The position numbers and the translations under genes are program-made. DNA of 64,000 bases from Bacteroidota bacterium (GTDB lineage: Bacteria; Bacteroidota; Bacteroidia; Flavobacteriales; Weeksellaceae): positions 186,001 to 250,000 of the forward strand of contig JAHIQD010000019.1 in the NCBI GenBank assembly GCA_018902795.1. Direction: 5' to 3'. Shown here in pieces: positions 17,806 through 26,240 of this stretch (the first letter of the stretch is position 1; the number at the start of each line of letters is the position of its first letter). Below the pieces are notes generated by a model. It saw only the letters and a program-made list of their open reading frames with translations. It did no database searches and was not told the DNA's origin.

Positions 17806-18309
17806 CTAAAAGTTCTGTTCATCTGCTGAGGGACCGTAACTTCCCGGCACCAGAATATTATTCAATCTGTAATAAACCCCTAACTGTGCTCTGTGATGCG
17901 TAAGCTGGTTTAAAGCATGGCGTATGGCGCTGTACTTCGTATAATCTGCCAGCACTTTTTCGCCCATATTCATACTCCATCTTCCGTCTAAATCTTCTTC
18001 ACTGATGTTATCCAAAGCGGCTTTGCTTTTGTTATAATCATCTTCCAGTTTCTGTTTCAGTTCAGCTTTTGTGGCTAAATTGGAAGGTTGGTAATCGCCG
18101 GCAGAAAAATCTAATTTGTCGGTTGTCAGAATCGTTTCCGGCCATCCTACAATCTCTACAATATGCGTTGCAAGCGGCATCAGTTTCATGCTTTTTTCGT
18201 GTGGTGCGTAGTCATTTTTTCCTTCGGGAAAATTCTCAATAAATTTTGAAGTGGTTTCATACTCGTTTTTCAGTTCCTCCTTAAGGTTGGATAAAGTGTT
18301 CATAGTCAT
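17806..18309 (-). CDS. DinB family protein
   Basis: A 167-aa four-helix-bundle protein of the DinB/YfiT group, usually metal-binding and in some members thiol- or bacillithiol-dependent. His residues consistent with the metal triad are His48 (LATHIVE), His132 (SAIRHALNQ) and His136-137 (LTHHRAQLG). It is the only minus-strand gene between two GLPGLI genes and has its own degenerate -7 box (TATCTTTA, 18322-18329). Function is unknown beyond the fold. Confidence 0.85.
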   Translation of the reverse strand: MTMNTLSNLKEELKNEYETTSKFIENFPEGKNDYAPHEKSMKLMPLATHIVEIVGWPETILTTDKLDFSAGDYQPSNLATKAELKQKLEDDYNKSKAALDNISEEDLDGRWSMNMGEKVLADYTKYSAIRHALNQLTHHRAQLGVYYRLNNILVPGSYGPSADEQNF

Positions 18310-18428
18310 ATTTTTATGGAATAAAGATATTATGATTTCAAACAGCGGTCATCATAAATAATTATAAATTATTCTTAAATTTTTGTAACAATTATTTCAA
18401 CTTCTTTACTAATGATTAAATATTAAAA

Positions 18429-19325
18429 ATGAAAAAACTAATTTCCCTCCTTTTTATTACCGCATTCGTTGCGTTAAATGCCCAGGAAACCGCCAACCGG
18501 TTCTTTTACGAATTAAGCTTCAAGCCTAAAAAAGATTCCGCCAGAACCGATAAAGTGATGATGATTTTAGACATCACGAAAGACAAATCTATTTACCGCG
18601 ATTACACTATGGTTGCGCAGGATTCTATTATGAAAATCCAGGTAGAGGCGATGCAGAAATCCGGTGTCTTCAAAGACATTTCCAAAATGGTCACCATGCC
18701 TAAATTTTCAGAAAAGGTTTACAAGTTCTATCCGGAAATGAAAGTGCAGTATGTTGAAAGAATTTCAAGCGGGTTTACTCCAATGAATATCGGTTATAAC
18801 GATGATAGCAAAATCAACTGGAAAATCTCCAACGAAAAAGCCAAAATAGGCAGCTACAATACCCAGAAAGCAACTACAGAATTTGGCGGCAGAACCTGGA
18901 ATGCATGGTTCAGTTCGGATATTCCGCTTCAGGACGGCCCGTATAAATTTCATGGATTACCTGGGCTTATCGTGAAAATCGAAGACGAAGGAAAAAATTA
19001 TTCATGGGAACTGAAGGGAAACAAAAAGGTTGAAAACTTTAATGAAGTTACTTATCTGGAGTCGATTTCCCCGGGAGGAAACGGTGGAAAAGTAGCGGAA
19101 ATAAGCCGCGATAAATTCGACAAAACTTTCAATGACTTTAAAAAAGATCCATTTGCATCCGCAAGACCTATGCTGAAACCCGAAATGTTATCCCAGAAAA
19201 TGCCGGGAAGTGATACCACAATTGGAGACATGGTAAAACAACAGGAGAAAATGCTGAAAGATTTTTACGGGGCCAACAACAACCCGATTGAAATTCAGCA
19301 GGTTCCTAAAAAGGACAAGAAATAA
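18429..19325 (+). CDS. GLPGLI family protein (second copy)
   Basis: A 298-aa exported GLPGLI protein: signal peptide about 1-19 (VALNAQ), conserved FSSDIPLQDGPYKF and GLPGLI at residues 176-181. Its N-terminal half aligns by eye with the copy at 16875 (FYELSFKPKKDSARTDKVMMILDI against YEYKFAPDSTKTDSLKTEWMYLDI), so the pair arose by duplication. The C-terminus ends in a Lys-rich tail. It is monocistronic, closed by a strong terminator, and stands directly upstream of the feo operon. Function unknown. Confidence 0.92.
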   Translation: MKKLISLLFITAFVALNAQETANRFFYELSFKPKKDSARTDKVMMILDITKDKSIYRDYTMVAQDSIMKIQVEAMQKSGVFKDISKMVTMPKFSEKVYKFYPEMKVQYVERISSGFTPMNIGYNDDSKINWKISNEKAKIGSYNTQKATTEFGGRTWNAWFSSDIPLQDGPYKFHGLPGLIVKIEDEGKNYSWELKGNKKVENFNEVTYLESISPGGNGGKVAEISRDKFDKTFNDFKKDPFASARPMLKPEMLSQKMPGSDTTIGDMVKQQEKMLKDFYGANNNPIEIQQVPKKDKK

Positions 19326-19356
19326 GATTCATTTTAACTAAATTATATTTTTTTTT

Positions 19357-19389
19357 AAACCCCGAAATTCAATGTTTCGGGGTTTTTTT
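19357..19389 (+). terminator. Intrinsic terminator of the second GLPGLI gene
   Basis: AAACCCCGAAA (19357-19367) pairs with TTTCGGGGTTT (19375-19385), followed by T residues to 19389. Confidence 0.92.
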
Positions 19390-19442
19390 ATGAATGTTGT
19401 CAGTTTAATACCATTCCTTATTTAGATTTAATTTAAATAACT

Positions 19443-19450
19443 TATCTTTG
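19443..19450 (+). promoter_or_regulatory. -7 box of the feo operon
   Basis: TATCTTTG matches TAnnTTTG. It lies 18 nt before the TTG start of feoA, leaving a 5' leader of roughly 12 nt. No Fur-box-like palindrome was recognised around it. Confidence 0.6.
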
Positions 19451-19468
19451 CTCTTCAAAAATTGAGTC

Positions 19469-19720
19469 TTGAAAAGAGATATTTCTAATAAATTATGCTG
19501 CTTCCCGAAGGAGAAATCCGGGAAAATTCTGGGTTACGAAAACGAAGACCTCAAAATGCCCAATAAAATTATTGAGATGGGACTTCTTCCGGAAACCGTT
19601 TTCAGAATCCTTTATCAAGCGCCATTCAAAGGTCCTCTTTATATTGAGTTTGGCGACGAAAAAAGCAGAATCGCACTTCGTGAAGAGGAGGCACGGTTTA
19701 TTATTGTAGAATCTGTGTAA
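19469..19720 (+). CDS. feoA: FeoA domain protein, ferrous iron transport accessory
   Basis: An 83-aa SH3-like FeoA protein, the small cytosolic partner of the FeoB Fe(II) transporter. Recognisable are PNKIIEMGLLPET and DEKSRIALREEEARFI. The start is TTG: no in-frame ATG occurs before the domain, the -7 box is only 18 nt upstream, and the first in-frame ATG (19555) would cut into the domain. The stop is directly followed by the feoB ATG, so the two are translationally coupled. Confidence 0.88.
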   Translation: MKRDISNKLCCFPKEKSGKILGYENEDLKMPNKIIEMGLLPETVFRILYQAPFKGPLYIEFGDEKSRIALREEEARFIIVESV

Positions 19721-21757
19721 ATGCAAACATCTTCCCAAAACAAACAAATCCTTTTAGTCGGAAACCCGAACGTTGGGAAATCGACGGTCTTTAATCTGCT
19801 CTGCAACAAAAAGCAGAAAACAGGCAATTATGCGGGAGTTACCGTAGCCAGCCATTCCGGAAATTACGATTATAAAGGCGAAAATATTGAAGTTATCGAT
19901 TTACCTGGCTCTTACAGCGTTTATCCGACTTCGGAAGACGAAGCTATTTTCTCGAAATTTTTAATTGAGGAACAGCAGAATTACATTGGTGTAGTTTATA
20001 TCCTGGAAGCTTTAAGCATTAAAAGAGGTTTGCTTCTTTTTCAGCAGATTCAGGATCTGGGAATTCCGGTGTTACTTATTGTGAACCAAATTGATCAGGC
20101 CGAAAGACGCGGAATAAACATAAATCTTGAGGAACTTTCCAAAGAACTGGGCGTAAAAGTTTTGCAGACCAATGCGAAACAGAATTTAGGAATTGACGAG
20201 CTCCGCGAAGAAATTTTCAATAATAATTTCACTAAATCAGAAACCGTTTCCTTCGAAATTCCATTGGAACAGAAGGGTTTGGTTTTCAAGATTTTAGCCG
20301 AAACCAAAGAGAGCAATCAGTATAAAATCTGGACACTTCTTTCCTCTGATACTTATATCGGTAAGCTGGAAACCGTTAAAGACCAGATGAATGATGATGA
20401 GGTAAAATGTCTAGTTCCCAAAAGACTGCAGACCCAGGAAACCATCAGACGTTATCAGAGCATCGATAAAATTATTACAAAGGTTTTATCCAAAAAGCCA
20501 CAGTTCAAAGAGCTTTTAACGGAGAAATTAGATAAAATTTTAGTGCATAAAGTTTGGGGATATTTAATATTTGCCCTCATACTTTTGGTTATTTTCCAAA
20601 GTGTTTTCTTTCTGGCAGAATATCCGATGAACTGGATTTCTGATTTTTTCCTTTGGCTTTCTACTTTTGCTAACACTCATCTTCCGGAAGGACCTATTAA
20701 TTCACTTATCGCGAACGGAATTATTCCGGGAATCGGTGGAATTATGGTTTTTGCACCACAGATCGGAATCCTTTTATACTTCCTTTATCTGCTGGAAGAT
20801 TCCGGTTATATGGCGAGAGTTATCTTTTTAATGGACCGTTTTTTAAGACCTTTCGGACTTAACGGAAAAAGTATTGTGCCGCTTGTTTCAGGAACTGCAT
20901 GTGCCATTCCGGCAATCATGTCGACAAGAAATATTGAGAATGTAAAAGAAAGACTGATTACCATTCTTGTAACGCCTTTTATGACCTGCTCTGCGCGGCT
21001 TCCAGTGTACAGTATTATTATCGCTTTAATTATTCCAGATGAGTATTTTGGAGGAATAAGTTACAAAGCTCTGGCATTGATGGCAATGTATATTTTAGGA
21101 TTTGTAACCTCTCTGATCGCTTCATTGATTCTTAAAAAATTTATTAAAAATAAAGGGAAATCATTCCTCGTGATGGATTTGCCTACCTATAAAATGCCTC
21201 TTTTCGGATACGATTTCAAACTGATGTTGGGGAAGGTATGGGAATTTATCACAGGAGCGGGAAAAATCATTTTTATTGTAAGTATATTAATTTGGTTTTT
21301 CAGTTATTTCGGACCGAAAGAATCACCGGATCAGTTGGTTGCCTCAGACGTGAAATTAGAAAAATCTTACCTCGCGAAAATGGGTAAATCCATTGAGCCT
21401 GCTATCGCACCGCTTGGTTATGACTGGAAAATGGGAGTCGGAATCCTTACCAGCTTTGTGGCGAGAGAAGTTTTCGTAGGAACAATGTCCACGTTATATT
21501 CACTGGATGACGATGCACCGGAAGGAAAAATAATTGATAAAATGCGTCACGACGTAAAACCCAATGGCGAAAAAGTCTTCAATTTTGCGACCGGAATTTC
21601 AATTTTGTTTTTCTATGCTTTTGCCATGCAATGTGTGTCCACTTTAGCCGTTGTATATAAAGAAACCAAATCGTGGAAATGGACGGCAGCTCAGCTTTTC
21701 GGAATGTCCGGACTTGCCTATATCGCCTCATTCATCGTTTATCAGCTATTAAAATAA
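19721..21757 (+). CDS. feoB: Ferrous iron transporter FeoB
   Basis: A 678-aa inner-membrane Fe(II) permease with an N-terminal GTPase domain: GNPNVGKST (G1), DLPGSYS (G3), NQID (G4), then a helical spacer to about residue 260 and the membrane part with the two Gate regions (SGTACAIPAIMSTR and the SFVAREVFVGTM segment). Slightly shorter than the E. coli protein but complete. It is encoded between feoA (adjacent) and a Cys-rich peptide gene (1-bp overlap), forming a feoABC-like operon in which the third gene is not a FeoC homologue. Confidence 0.96.
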   Translation: MQTSSQNKQILLVGNPNVGKSTVFNLLCNKKQKTGNYAGVTVASHSGNYDYKGENIEVIDLPGSYSVYPTSEDEAIFSKFLIEEQQNYIGVVYILEALSIKRGLLLFQQIQDLGIPVLLIVNQIDQAERRGININLEELSKELGVKVLQTNAKQNLGIDELREEIFNNNFTKSETVSFEIPLEQKGLVFKILAETKESNQYKIWTLLSSDTYIGKLETVKDQMNDDEVKCLVPKRLQTQETIRRYQSIDKIITKVLSKKPQFKELLTEKLDKILVHKVWGYLIFALILLVIFQSVFFLAEYPMNWISDFFLWLSTFANTHLPEGPINSLIANGIIPGIGGIMVFAPQIGILLYFLYLLEDSGYMARVIFLMDRFLRPFGLNGKSIVPLVSGTACAIPAIMSTRNIENVKERLITILVTPFMTCSARLPVYSIIIALIIPDEYFGGISYKALALMAMYILGFVTSLIASLILKKFIKNKGKSFLVMDLPTYKMPLFGYDFKLMLGKVWEFITGAGKIIFIVSILIWFFSYFGPKESPDQLVASDVKLEKSYLAKMGKSIEPAIAPLGYDWKMGVGILTSFVAREVFVGTMSTLYSLDDDAPEGKIIDKMRHDVKPNGEKVFNFATGISILFFYAFAMQCVSTLAVVYKETKSWKWTAAQLFGMSGLAYIASFIVYQLLK

Positions 21758-21909
21758 TGGATAATTCTTTGATTTTACAGTATCTCATTATCGCAGCAAT
21801 CGTTTTGTTTGCGGGATATTCCCTGTTTAAAATTATAAGGAAAAATTTTACTTCCAAAAAGTTTAAAAAAGGCAAATCGGGATGCGATTCGGACTGTGGC
21901 TGTTCATAA
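21757..21909 (+). CDS. FeoB-associated Cys-rich membrane peptide
   Basis: A 50-aa protein: one transmembrane helix (ILQYLIIAAIVLFAGYSLF) and a short Lys-rich, Cys-rich tail ending CDSDCGCS. This fits the FeoB-associated Cys-rich membrane protein family found after feoB in Bacteroidota. Its ATG overlaps the feoB stop by one base (TAATG), which sets the start; an upstream in-frame ATG lies inside feoB and is rejected. A role in handling Fe(II) at the FeoB pore is inferred from the Cys cluster and position. Confidence 0.87.
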   Translation: MDNSLILQYLIIAAIVLFAGYSLFKIIRKNFTSKKFKKGKSGCDSDCGCS

Positions 21910-21939
21910 GAAATTCATTTTCCCCTAGTTTTTTATTCG

Positions 21940-21947
21940 TATTTTTG
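21940..21947 (+). promoter_or_regulatory. -7 box for glmM
   Basis: TATTTTTG, exact TAnnTTTG match, 37 nt before the ATG at 21985. Confidence 0.6.
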
Positions 21948-21984
21948 CACCAATTTAAATCTCTAATTTAAAATCAATTAGGCA

Positions 21985-23367
21985 ATGTCTTTAATCAAAA
22001 GTATATCAGGAATCCGCGGAACCATTGGTGGAAAAGTGAATGAAAACCTTACTCCGCTGGATGTAGTGAAATTTACTTCCGCTTTCGGAACCTGGCTTCA
22101 AAACAATAAAAACAAAAAAGCGTTAACCCTTGTTGTTGGTCGTGATGCAAGAATTTCAGGTGCAATGGTGAATTCTTTAGTTACCGCAACTTTACAGGGA
22201 CTGGGAATTCATGTGGTTGATTTAGGACTTTCTACAACGCCAACCGTTGAAGTGATGGTTCCTGAGCTGAACGCTGACGGTGGAATTATTTTAACCGCTT
22301 CCCACAATCCAAAACAATGGAATGCGCTGAAATTACTGAATGAAAAAGGAGAATTTATTACCGGAGAAAACGGAGCCGAAGTTTTGGCTTTAGCGGAGAA
22401 TGAGGATTTCGATTATGCGGAAGTAGATGATTTAGGAAAATACGAAACCCGTGACGACGGTTTTGATATTCATATCAGAAAAATCCTGGATTTGCCGATG
22501 GTAAATGCAGAAATTATAAAAAGTAAAAAGTTCAAAATTGTCGTTGATGCCGTAAATTCAACAGGTGGCATCGCCATTCCACAGCTTATTGAAAAACTGG
22601 GGTGTGAAGTGGTAAAGCTTTACTGCGAACCGAACGGACAGTTTCCTCACAATCCGGAACCGTTGAAAGAACATTTGGGTGATATTTGCGAACTCGTGAA
22701 AAAGGAGAAAGCAGATTTGGGAATCGTTGTAGATCCTGATGTTGACCGTTTGGCTCTGGTAGACGAAAACGGCGAGCTTTTCGGTGAAGAATATACTTTG
22801 GTTGCCGTCGCAGATTATCTTTTGAGAAACAAAAAAGGTGCTGCAGTATCCAATCTTTCTTCAAGCCGGGCTTTAGGTGATGTAGCGAAGAATTTAAATT
22901 CGGAATATTTCGCGAGCGCTGTCGGAGAAGTAAATGTAGTGACGCTGATGAAGGAGAAAAACGCCGTAATTGGCGGGGAAGGAAACGGCGGAATCATTTA
23001 TCCTGATCTTCATTACGGAAGAGATTCTCTAGTAGGCGTGGCCTTGTTTTTGACGCATTTAGCGAAAGAAAACAAAACAGTTTCCGAGCTCAGAGCAACG
23101 TATCCGTGCTATTTTATGGGTAAAAATAAAATTGAACTCACTCCCGATATCGATGTTGATGCTCTTTTAACTAAAATGGAAAAGGAGTATCAAAATGAAA
23201 AGATTTCTACGGTTGACGGTGTTAAAATCGATTTTGAAAAGAACTGGGTTCATTTAAGAAAATCCAATACAGAGCCGATTATCAGGATTTATACCGAAGC
23301 ATTTTCTCAGGAAGAAGCCGACAGTTTAGGAGATCATATGATCGAGAAGATAAAAAGTTTGATTTAA
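21985..23367 (+). CDS. glmM: Phosphoglucosamine mutase / phosphohexomutase
   Basis: A 460-aa alpha-D-phosphohexomutase, interconverting glucosamine-6-P and -1-P for UDP-GlcNAc synthesis. The phosphoserine loop TASHNP has its Ser at residue 106, the Mg site is DPDVDR (about 248-253), the sugar-binding loop is GEGNGG, and the phosphate-binding loop is RKSNTEPIIRIY near the C-terminus. It has its own promoter. Bacteroidota enzymes of this type are annotated GlmM; a phosphomannomutase activity cannot be ruled out from sequence. Confidence 0.9.
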   Translation: MSLIKSISGIRGTIGGKVNENLTPLDVVKFTSAFGTWLQNNKNKKALTLVVGRDARISGAMVNSLVTATLQGLGIHVVDLGLSTTPTVEVMVPELNADGGIILTASHNPKQWNALKLLNEKGEFITGENGAEVLALAENEDFDYAEVDDLGKYETRDDGFDIHIRKILDLPMVNAEIIKSKKFKIVVDAVNSTGGIAIPQLIEKLGCEVVKLYCEPNGQFPHNPEPLKEHLGDICELVKKEKADLGIVVDPDVDRLALVDENGELFGEEYTLVAVADYLLRNKKGAAVSNLSSSRALGDVAKNLNSEYFASAVGEVNVVTLMKEKNAVIGGEGNGGIIYPDLHYGRDSLVGVALFLTHLAKENKTVSELRATYPCYFMGKNKIELTPDIDVDALLTKMEKEYQNEKISTVDGVKIDFEKNWVHLRKSNTEPIIRIYTEAFSQEEADSLGDHMIEKIKSLI

Positions 23368-23386
23368 AAATCAGAAATATTGCAAA

Positions 23387-23417
23387 TTTGATTTTTCAGA
23401 AAATTATATTAATTTTA
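23387..23417 (+). promoter_or_regulatory. Candidate promoter of the toxin-antitoxin pair
   Basis: TTTG at 23387-23390 and TAATTTTA at 23410-23417 (one mismatch to TAnnTTTG), spacer 19 bp, 14 nt before the antitoxin ATG. Confidence 0.5.
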
Positions 23418-23431
23418 ATTAAATTTTTAAA

Positions 23432-23668
23432 ATGGAAATCGATTTAAGTATTCAGAATAAGAAGCTCGAATTAATTCAGTGGCTTTCTACTGTTGAAGAT
23501 TTATCTGTGATCAATAAAATTTTTGAGATAAAAAAAGAAAAATCAGATTGGTGGGACGAATTATCGGAAGCTGAAAAAGAATCCATTGAAAAAGGGTTGA
23601 AAGATCTGGATGAAGGAAAGACAGTTTCGCATTCCGAAGTAAAAAAGCTCTATGAAAAGTGGTTATGA
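23432..23668 (+). CDS. Antitoxin of a ParE/RelE-type toxin-antitoxin pair
   Basis: A 78-aa acidic protein (Glu/Asp/Lys-rich, with SDWWDELSEAEKESIEKGLKDLDEG) of the kind encoded immediately ahead of RelE/ParE toxins in Bacteroidota. There is a predicted N-terminal helical region and an unstructured C-terminus ending KLYEKWL. It overlaps the toxin gene by 17 bp, the usual arrangement for coupled expression. DNA-binding type (RHH or other) cannot be read with certainty. It would neutralise the downstream toxin and autoregulate the promoter. Confidence 0.85.
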   Translation: MEIDLSIQNKKLELIQWLSTVEDLSVINKIFEIKKEKSDWWDELSEAEKESIEKGLKDLDEGKTVSHSEVKKLYEKWL

Positions 23669-23951
23669 AATTGTTTGGTCCGACCAGGCTTCGGATGAAC
23701 TTACAAAAACACTAGAATATTTAGAGCAGAATTTTACAGAAAAAGAACTGAAAAGATTATCAAGAGAGATTGAAAAAAATTTAAACTTAATTTCTGAAAA
23801 TCCATTAATTTTTTCAGGTACCGATATAAGAAATGTAAGAAAAGTTATTATAGCGAGATATAATACATTATACTATAGGATTAAAGGAAAAAACATTGAA
23901 ATTATTTCATTCTTTTCAAACAGACAAAATCCTGCAAAAAGAAAAATTTAA
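23652..23951 (+). CDS. ParE/RelE-superfamily toxin
   Basis: A 99-aa basic protein of the RelE/ParE fold: YEIVWSDQASDELTKTLEYLE at the N-terminus, the middle ISENPLIFSG-TDIRNVRKVII, and the C-terminal IEIISFFSNRQNPAKRKI, which is the typical closing strand and basic tail. ParE-type toxins act on gyrase and RelE-type toxins on ribosome-bound mRNA; which applies here is not certain, but the lack of an obvious RelE catalytic Arg/Tyr set makes a ParE-like protein more likely. AT-rich codon use and its place between glmM and the TPR gene suggest acquisition. Confidence 0.87.
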   Translation: MKSGYEIVWSDQASDELTKTLEYLEQNFTEKELKRLSREIEKNLNLISENPLIFSGTDIRNVRKVIIARYNTLYYRIKGKNIEIISFFSNRQNPAKRKI

Positions 23952-24017
23952 TTAAAATAAGTTTTTTCGAAGTTTAGAAGGAATTTTTAAACATTGAAAT
24001 GACGATGAGATAACACA

Positions 24018-25388
24018 TTGGAAGAATTTTTTGAAAACGAACTGGTAAAAAAGTTCGAAGAAATGGTGGAAAATAATGACGAGCTATACTTCGAAACCGA
24101 AGAATACGAGGACATTATTATCTATTATCTGGAGATGGGAGATATTTCTTTCGCAGAAATGGCAACAAATTATGCGCTGAAACTTCATCCTAATTCTCTG
24201 GAATTAAAGATTAAAAAATTCGAGGTCTATTTAGAACTCGAAAATTATACACAAGCCAAAGAACTGATGCAGGAATTGAAGGAATCTTCGATGGAAAGCA
24301 CAGATTTCATGGTGTGTTGCGCAAAATATTATTCAAACCTCGGCAACCCGAGAAGAGCCATCGAATATTGCGAAAAAGCACTGGAACTGGAGGAAGAAGA
24401 AAATTTCCTGCACAACTTTATCGCTGACGAATACGTTAATCTCGAAGATCCGTTTAATGCTCTGAAGCATTACAAACTGGCTTTGAAATTTGATCAGGAA
24501 GATGAATATTCGCTGGAAAATGTGATGTTCTGCTATAACCAGCTGAAAAGAAGTGACGAAGCGATTGAATTTCTGAACGGCTATCTCGATCAGTTTGCCT
24601 TTTCCGAAACAGCGTGGTATGAATACGGACAGTTTTATTTCAACAGAAAAAACTACGAGGAAGCCATTAAAGGATTCGATTATCTTTTGGCAATAAATCC
24701 ACAGTCTGTTGGAGTTTATGCCAATAAAGCAGCCTGTTTCGAAGCGATGGGAGAGTGGCTGAAAGCAATTTCTGTATACGAAGAAATGCTTGAACTGGAA
24801 TACACGAAATCCTTTACGTTTTATAAAATAGGTTTGTGTTACAAAGAAAACAAACAGCCGGTTCAGGCCCTGAATGCTTTTCAGAAATCCTTGAGAGATG
24901 ATCCTCAGTTTTATCTTTCGATGATGGAGCAGTCGTACATTTATGAGGAGATGGGCGGCATGAAAGAAGCACTGCATTTTGCCAAAGAAGCGGTTTCAAT
25001 GAACGGAAGTAATCTGGATTATCAGAAAAGACTGGCTTACTTGTATATTGATTCAGGAAAGTTTGAAGAAAGTTTGGAATGTCTGAAAAAACTTGTGGAT
25101 TTCGAACCTACAAGATTTTATAATTGGTACGCCTATTCTGAAGTCCTGATGCTGATTGGAGATTATGAAGATGCTATTTCGGTCCTCAAAAACGCTACCA
25201 AAATGCATAACAGAGCCGAGCTTTATTATCAGCTGAGCAACTGTTATTTCCACATGAATAACCAGAAAGAAGGAAGGAACGTGCTTTCGTCAGCTTTAGA
25301 TCTTGACCCGAATCTTCTGGAAGATATGAAACAGAAATATCCATTCATCAAAGAAGAAGCAGATAAAGTAAAAGCGAAAAAGAAATAA
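24018..25388 (+). CDS. TPR-repeat protein
   Basis: A 456-aa cytosolic protein made almost entirely of tetratricopeptide repeats (for example GNPRRAIEYCEKALELE and GDYEDAISVLKNATKMH), with an acidic N-terminus and a Lys-rich C-terminus. No signal peptide. Start is TTG at 24018: it gives MEEFFENELVKKFEEM; the first in-frame ATG (24063) would delete the first 15 residues. No partner or pathway can be assigned. The gene lies 66 bp after the toxin and ends at a terminator shared with convergent coaX. Confidence 0.85.
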   Translation: MEEFFENELVKKFEEMVENNDELYFETEEYEDIIIYYLEMGDISFAEMATNYALKLHPNSLELKIKKFEVYLELENYTQAKELMQELKESSMESTDFMVCCAKYYSNLGNPRRAIEYCEKALELEEEENFLHNFIADEYVNLEDPFNALKHYKLALKFDQEDEYSLENVMFCYNQLKRSDEAIEFLNGYLDQFAFSETAWYEYGQFYFNRKNYEEAIKGFDYLLAINPQSVGVYANKAACFEAMGEWLKAISVYEEMLELEYTKSFTFYKIGLCYKENKQPVQALNAFQKSLRDDPQFYLSMMEQSYIYEEMGGMKEALHFAKEAVSMNGSNLDYQKRLAYLYIDSGKFEESLECLKKLVDFEPTRFYNWYAYSEVLMLIGDYEDAISVLKNATKMHNRAELYYQLSNCYFHMNNQKEGRNVLSSALDLDPNLLEDMKQKYPFIKEEADKVKAKKK

Positions 25389-25408
25389 TTCTCATTAAAT
25401 GTAAATAA

Positions 25409-25437
25409 AAAAACGCGCCCGAAAGGACGCGTTTTTT
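25409..25437. terminator. Bidirectional terminator
   Basis: AAACGCGCCC (25411-25420), loop GAAA, GGACGCGTTT (25425-25434) with one C-A mismatch, A-run before and T-run after. Confidence 0.85.
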
Positions 25438-25467
25438 ATTTTTGAACACCTTTTAGATGGTTTTCTT

Positions 25468-26226
25468 TCACAGATCTTTTCCTAAATAATACAAACCTTT
25501 CAAGGTGTGTAAACGGTCCGCAATATGTATTTTGTCCGTCAAAGGTTTATAGACATGCGAAACGCCGCCGGTTGCCACAACGAAACAGTCATCCTCAACT
25601 TCTTCATTGATCCGGTCGATAAAACCTTCCACCATTCCCAGGAATCCGTAAACCATTCCGCTCTGCATACAGGCAACGGTATCTAATCCAAGAACTTTTT
25701 TAGGTTTAATTAGTTCAATTTCAGGAAGTTGTGCGGTGTCGTGGATTAAAGAATTCAGGGAAGTGATAATTCCTGGAGCGATAATTACGCCCAAAGCTTC
25801 TCCTTTTTCATCAATACAGCTTGCGGTTAATGCCGTTCCGAAATCGAAAATAATTTTCTTTCCGTTTGGATAGAGATGATGTGCGGCCACGAGGTTTGCG
25901 TAGATGTCGGTTCCCATCTGTTTTGATTTGGGCTGCACTCCCGAATGGGTATTTCTGCTGACCGTAACAGGTTTTTTACCGTGGATTTTTTGTATTGCCC
26001 TCGTGATGTTATAGGTTAGTTGAGGAACCACGGAGCCTATAATAATCTTATCAATGTTGGCGGCATCAATTTTATGGGTTTGATACATCATCATAAACTG
26101 CATCTGCAGCTCGTCGCTGGTTCGGTAAGGTTTGGTATTGAGAATCCAGGAAATATCGCAGTTCTCTTCATTAAACAGCCCGAATCTGATGTTCGTGTTT
26201 CCGATGTTGATTACAATGGAATTCAT
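25468..26226 (-). CDS. coaX: Type III pantothenate kinase
   Basis: First enzyme of coenzyme A synthesis, phosphorylating pantothenate. The 252-aa protein has the ASKHA phosphate motif INIGNTNIRFGLF at the N-terminus, GTDIYANLVAAHHLYP, and the FDFGTALTASCID block with the conserved Asp. It is the CoaX type, not CoaA, as usual in Bacteroidota. It follows the M1 peptidase by 14 bp on the same strand and is probably co-transcribed with it. Confidence 0.94.
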   Translation of the reverse strand: MNSIVINIGNTNIRFGLFNEENCDISWILNTKPYRTSDELQMQFMMMYQTHKIDAANIDKIIIGSVVPQLTYNITRAIQKIHGKKPVTVSRNTHSGVQPKSKQMGTDIYANLVAAHHLYPNGKKIIFDFGTALTASCIDEKGEALGVIIAPGIITSLNSLIHDTAQLPEIELIKPKKVLGLDTVACMQSGMVYGFLGMVEGFIDRINEEVEDDCFVVATGGVSHVYKPLTDKIHIADRLHTLKGLYYLGKDL

Positions 26227-26240
26227 TTTAATACCTTAAA

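Noticed and set aside
24333..24977. 214-aa frame antisense to the TPR gene
   Set aside because: Shadow of the TPR coding frame; Phe/Ile/Val-rich with no domain, start signal or promoter.
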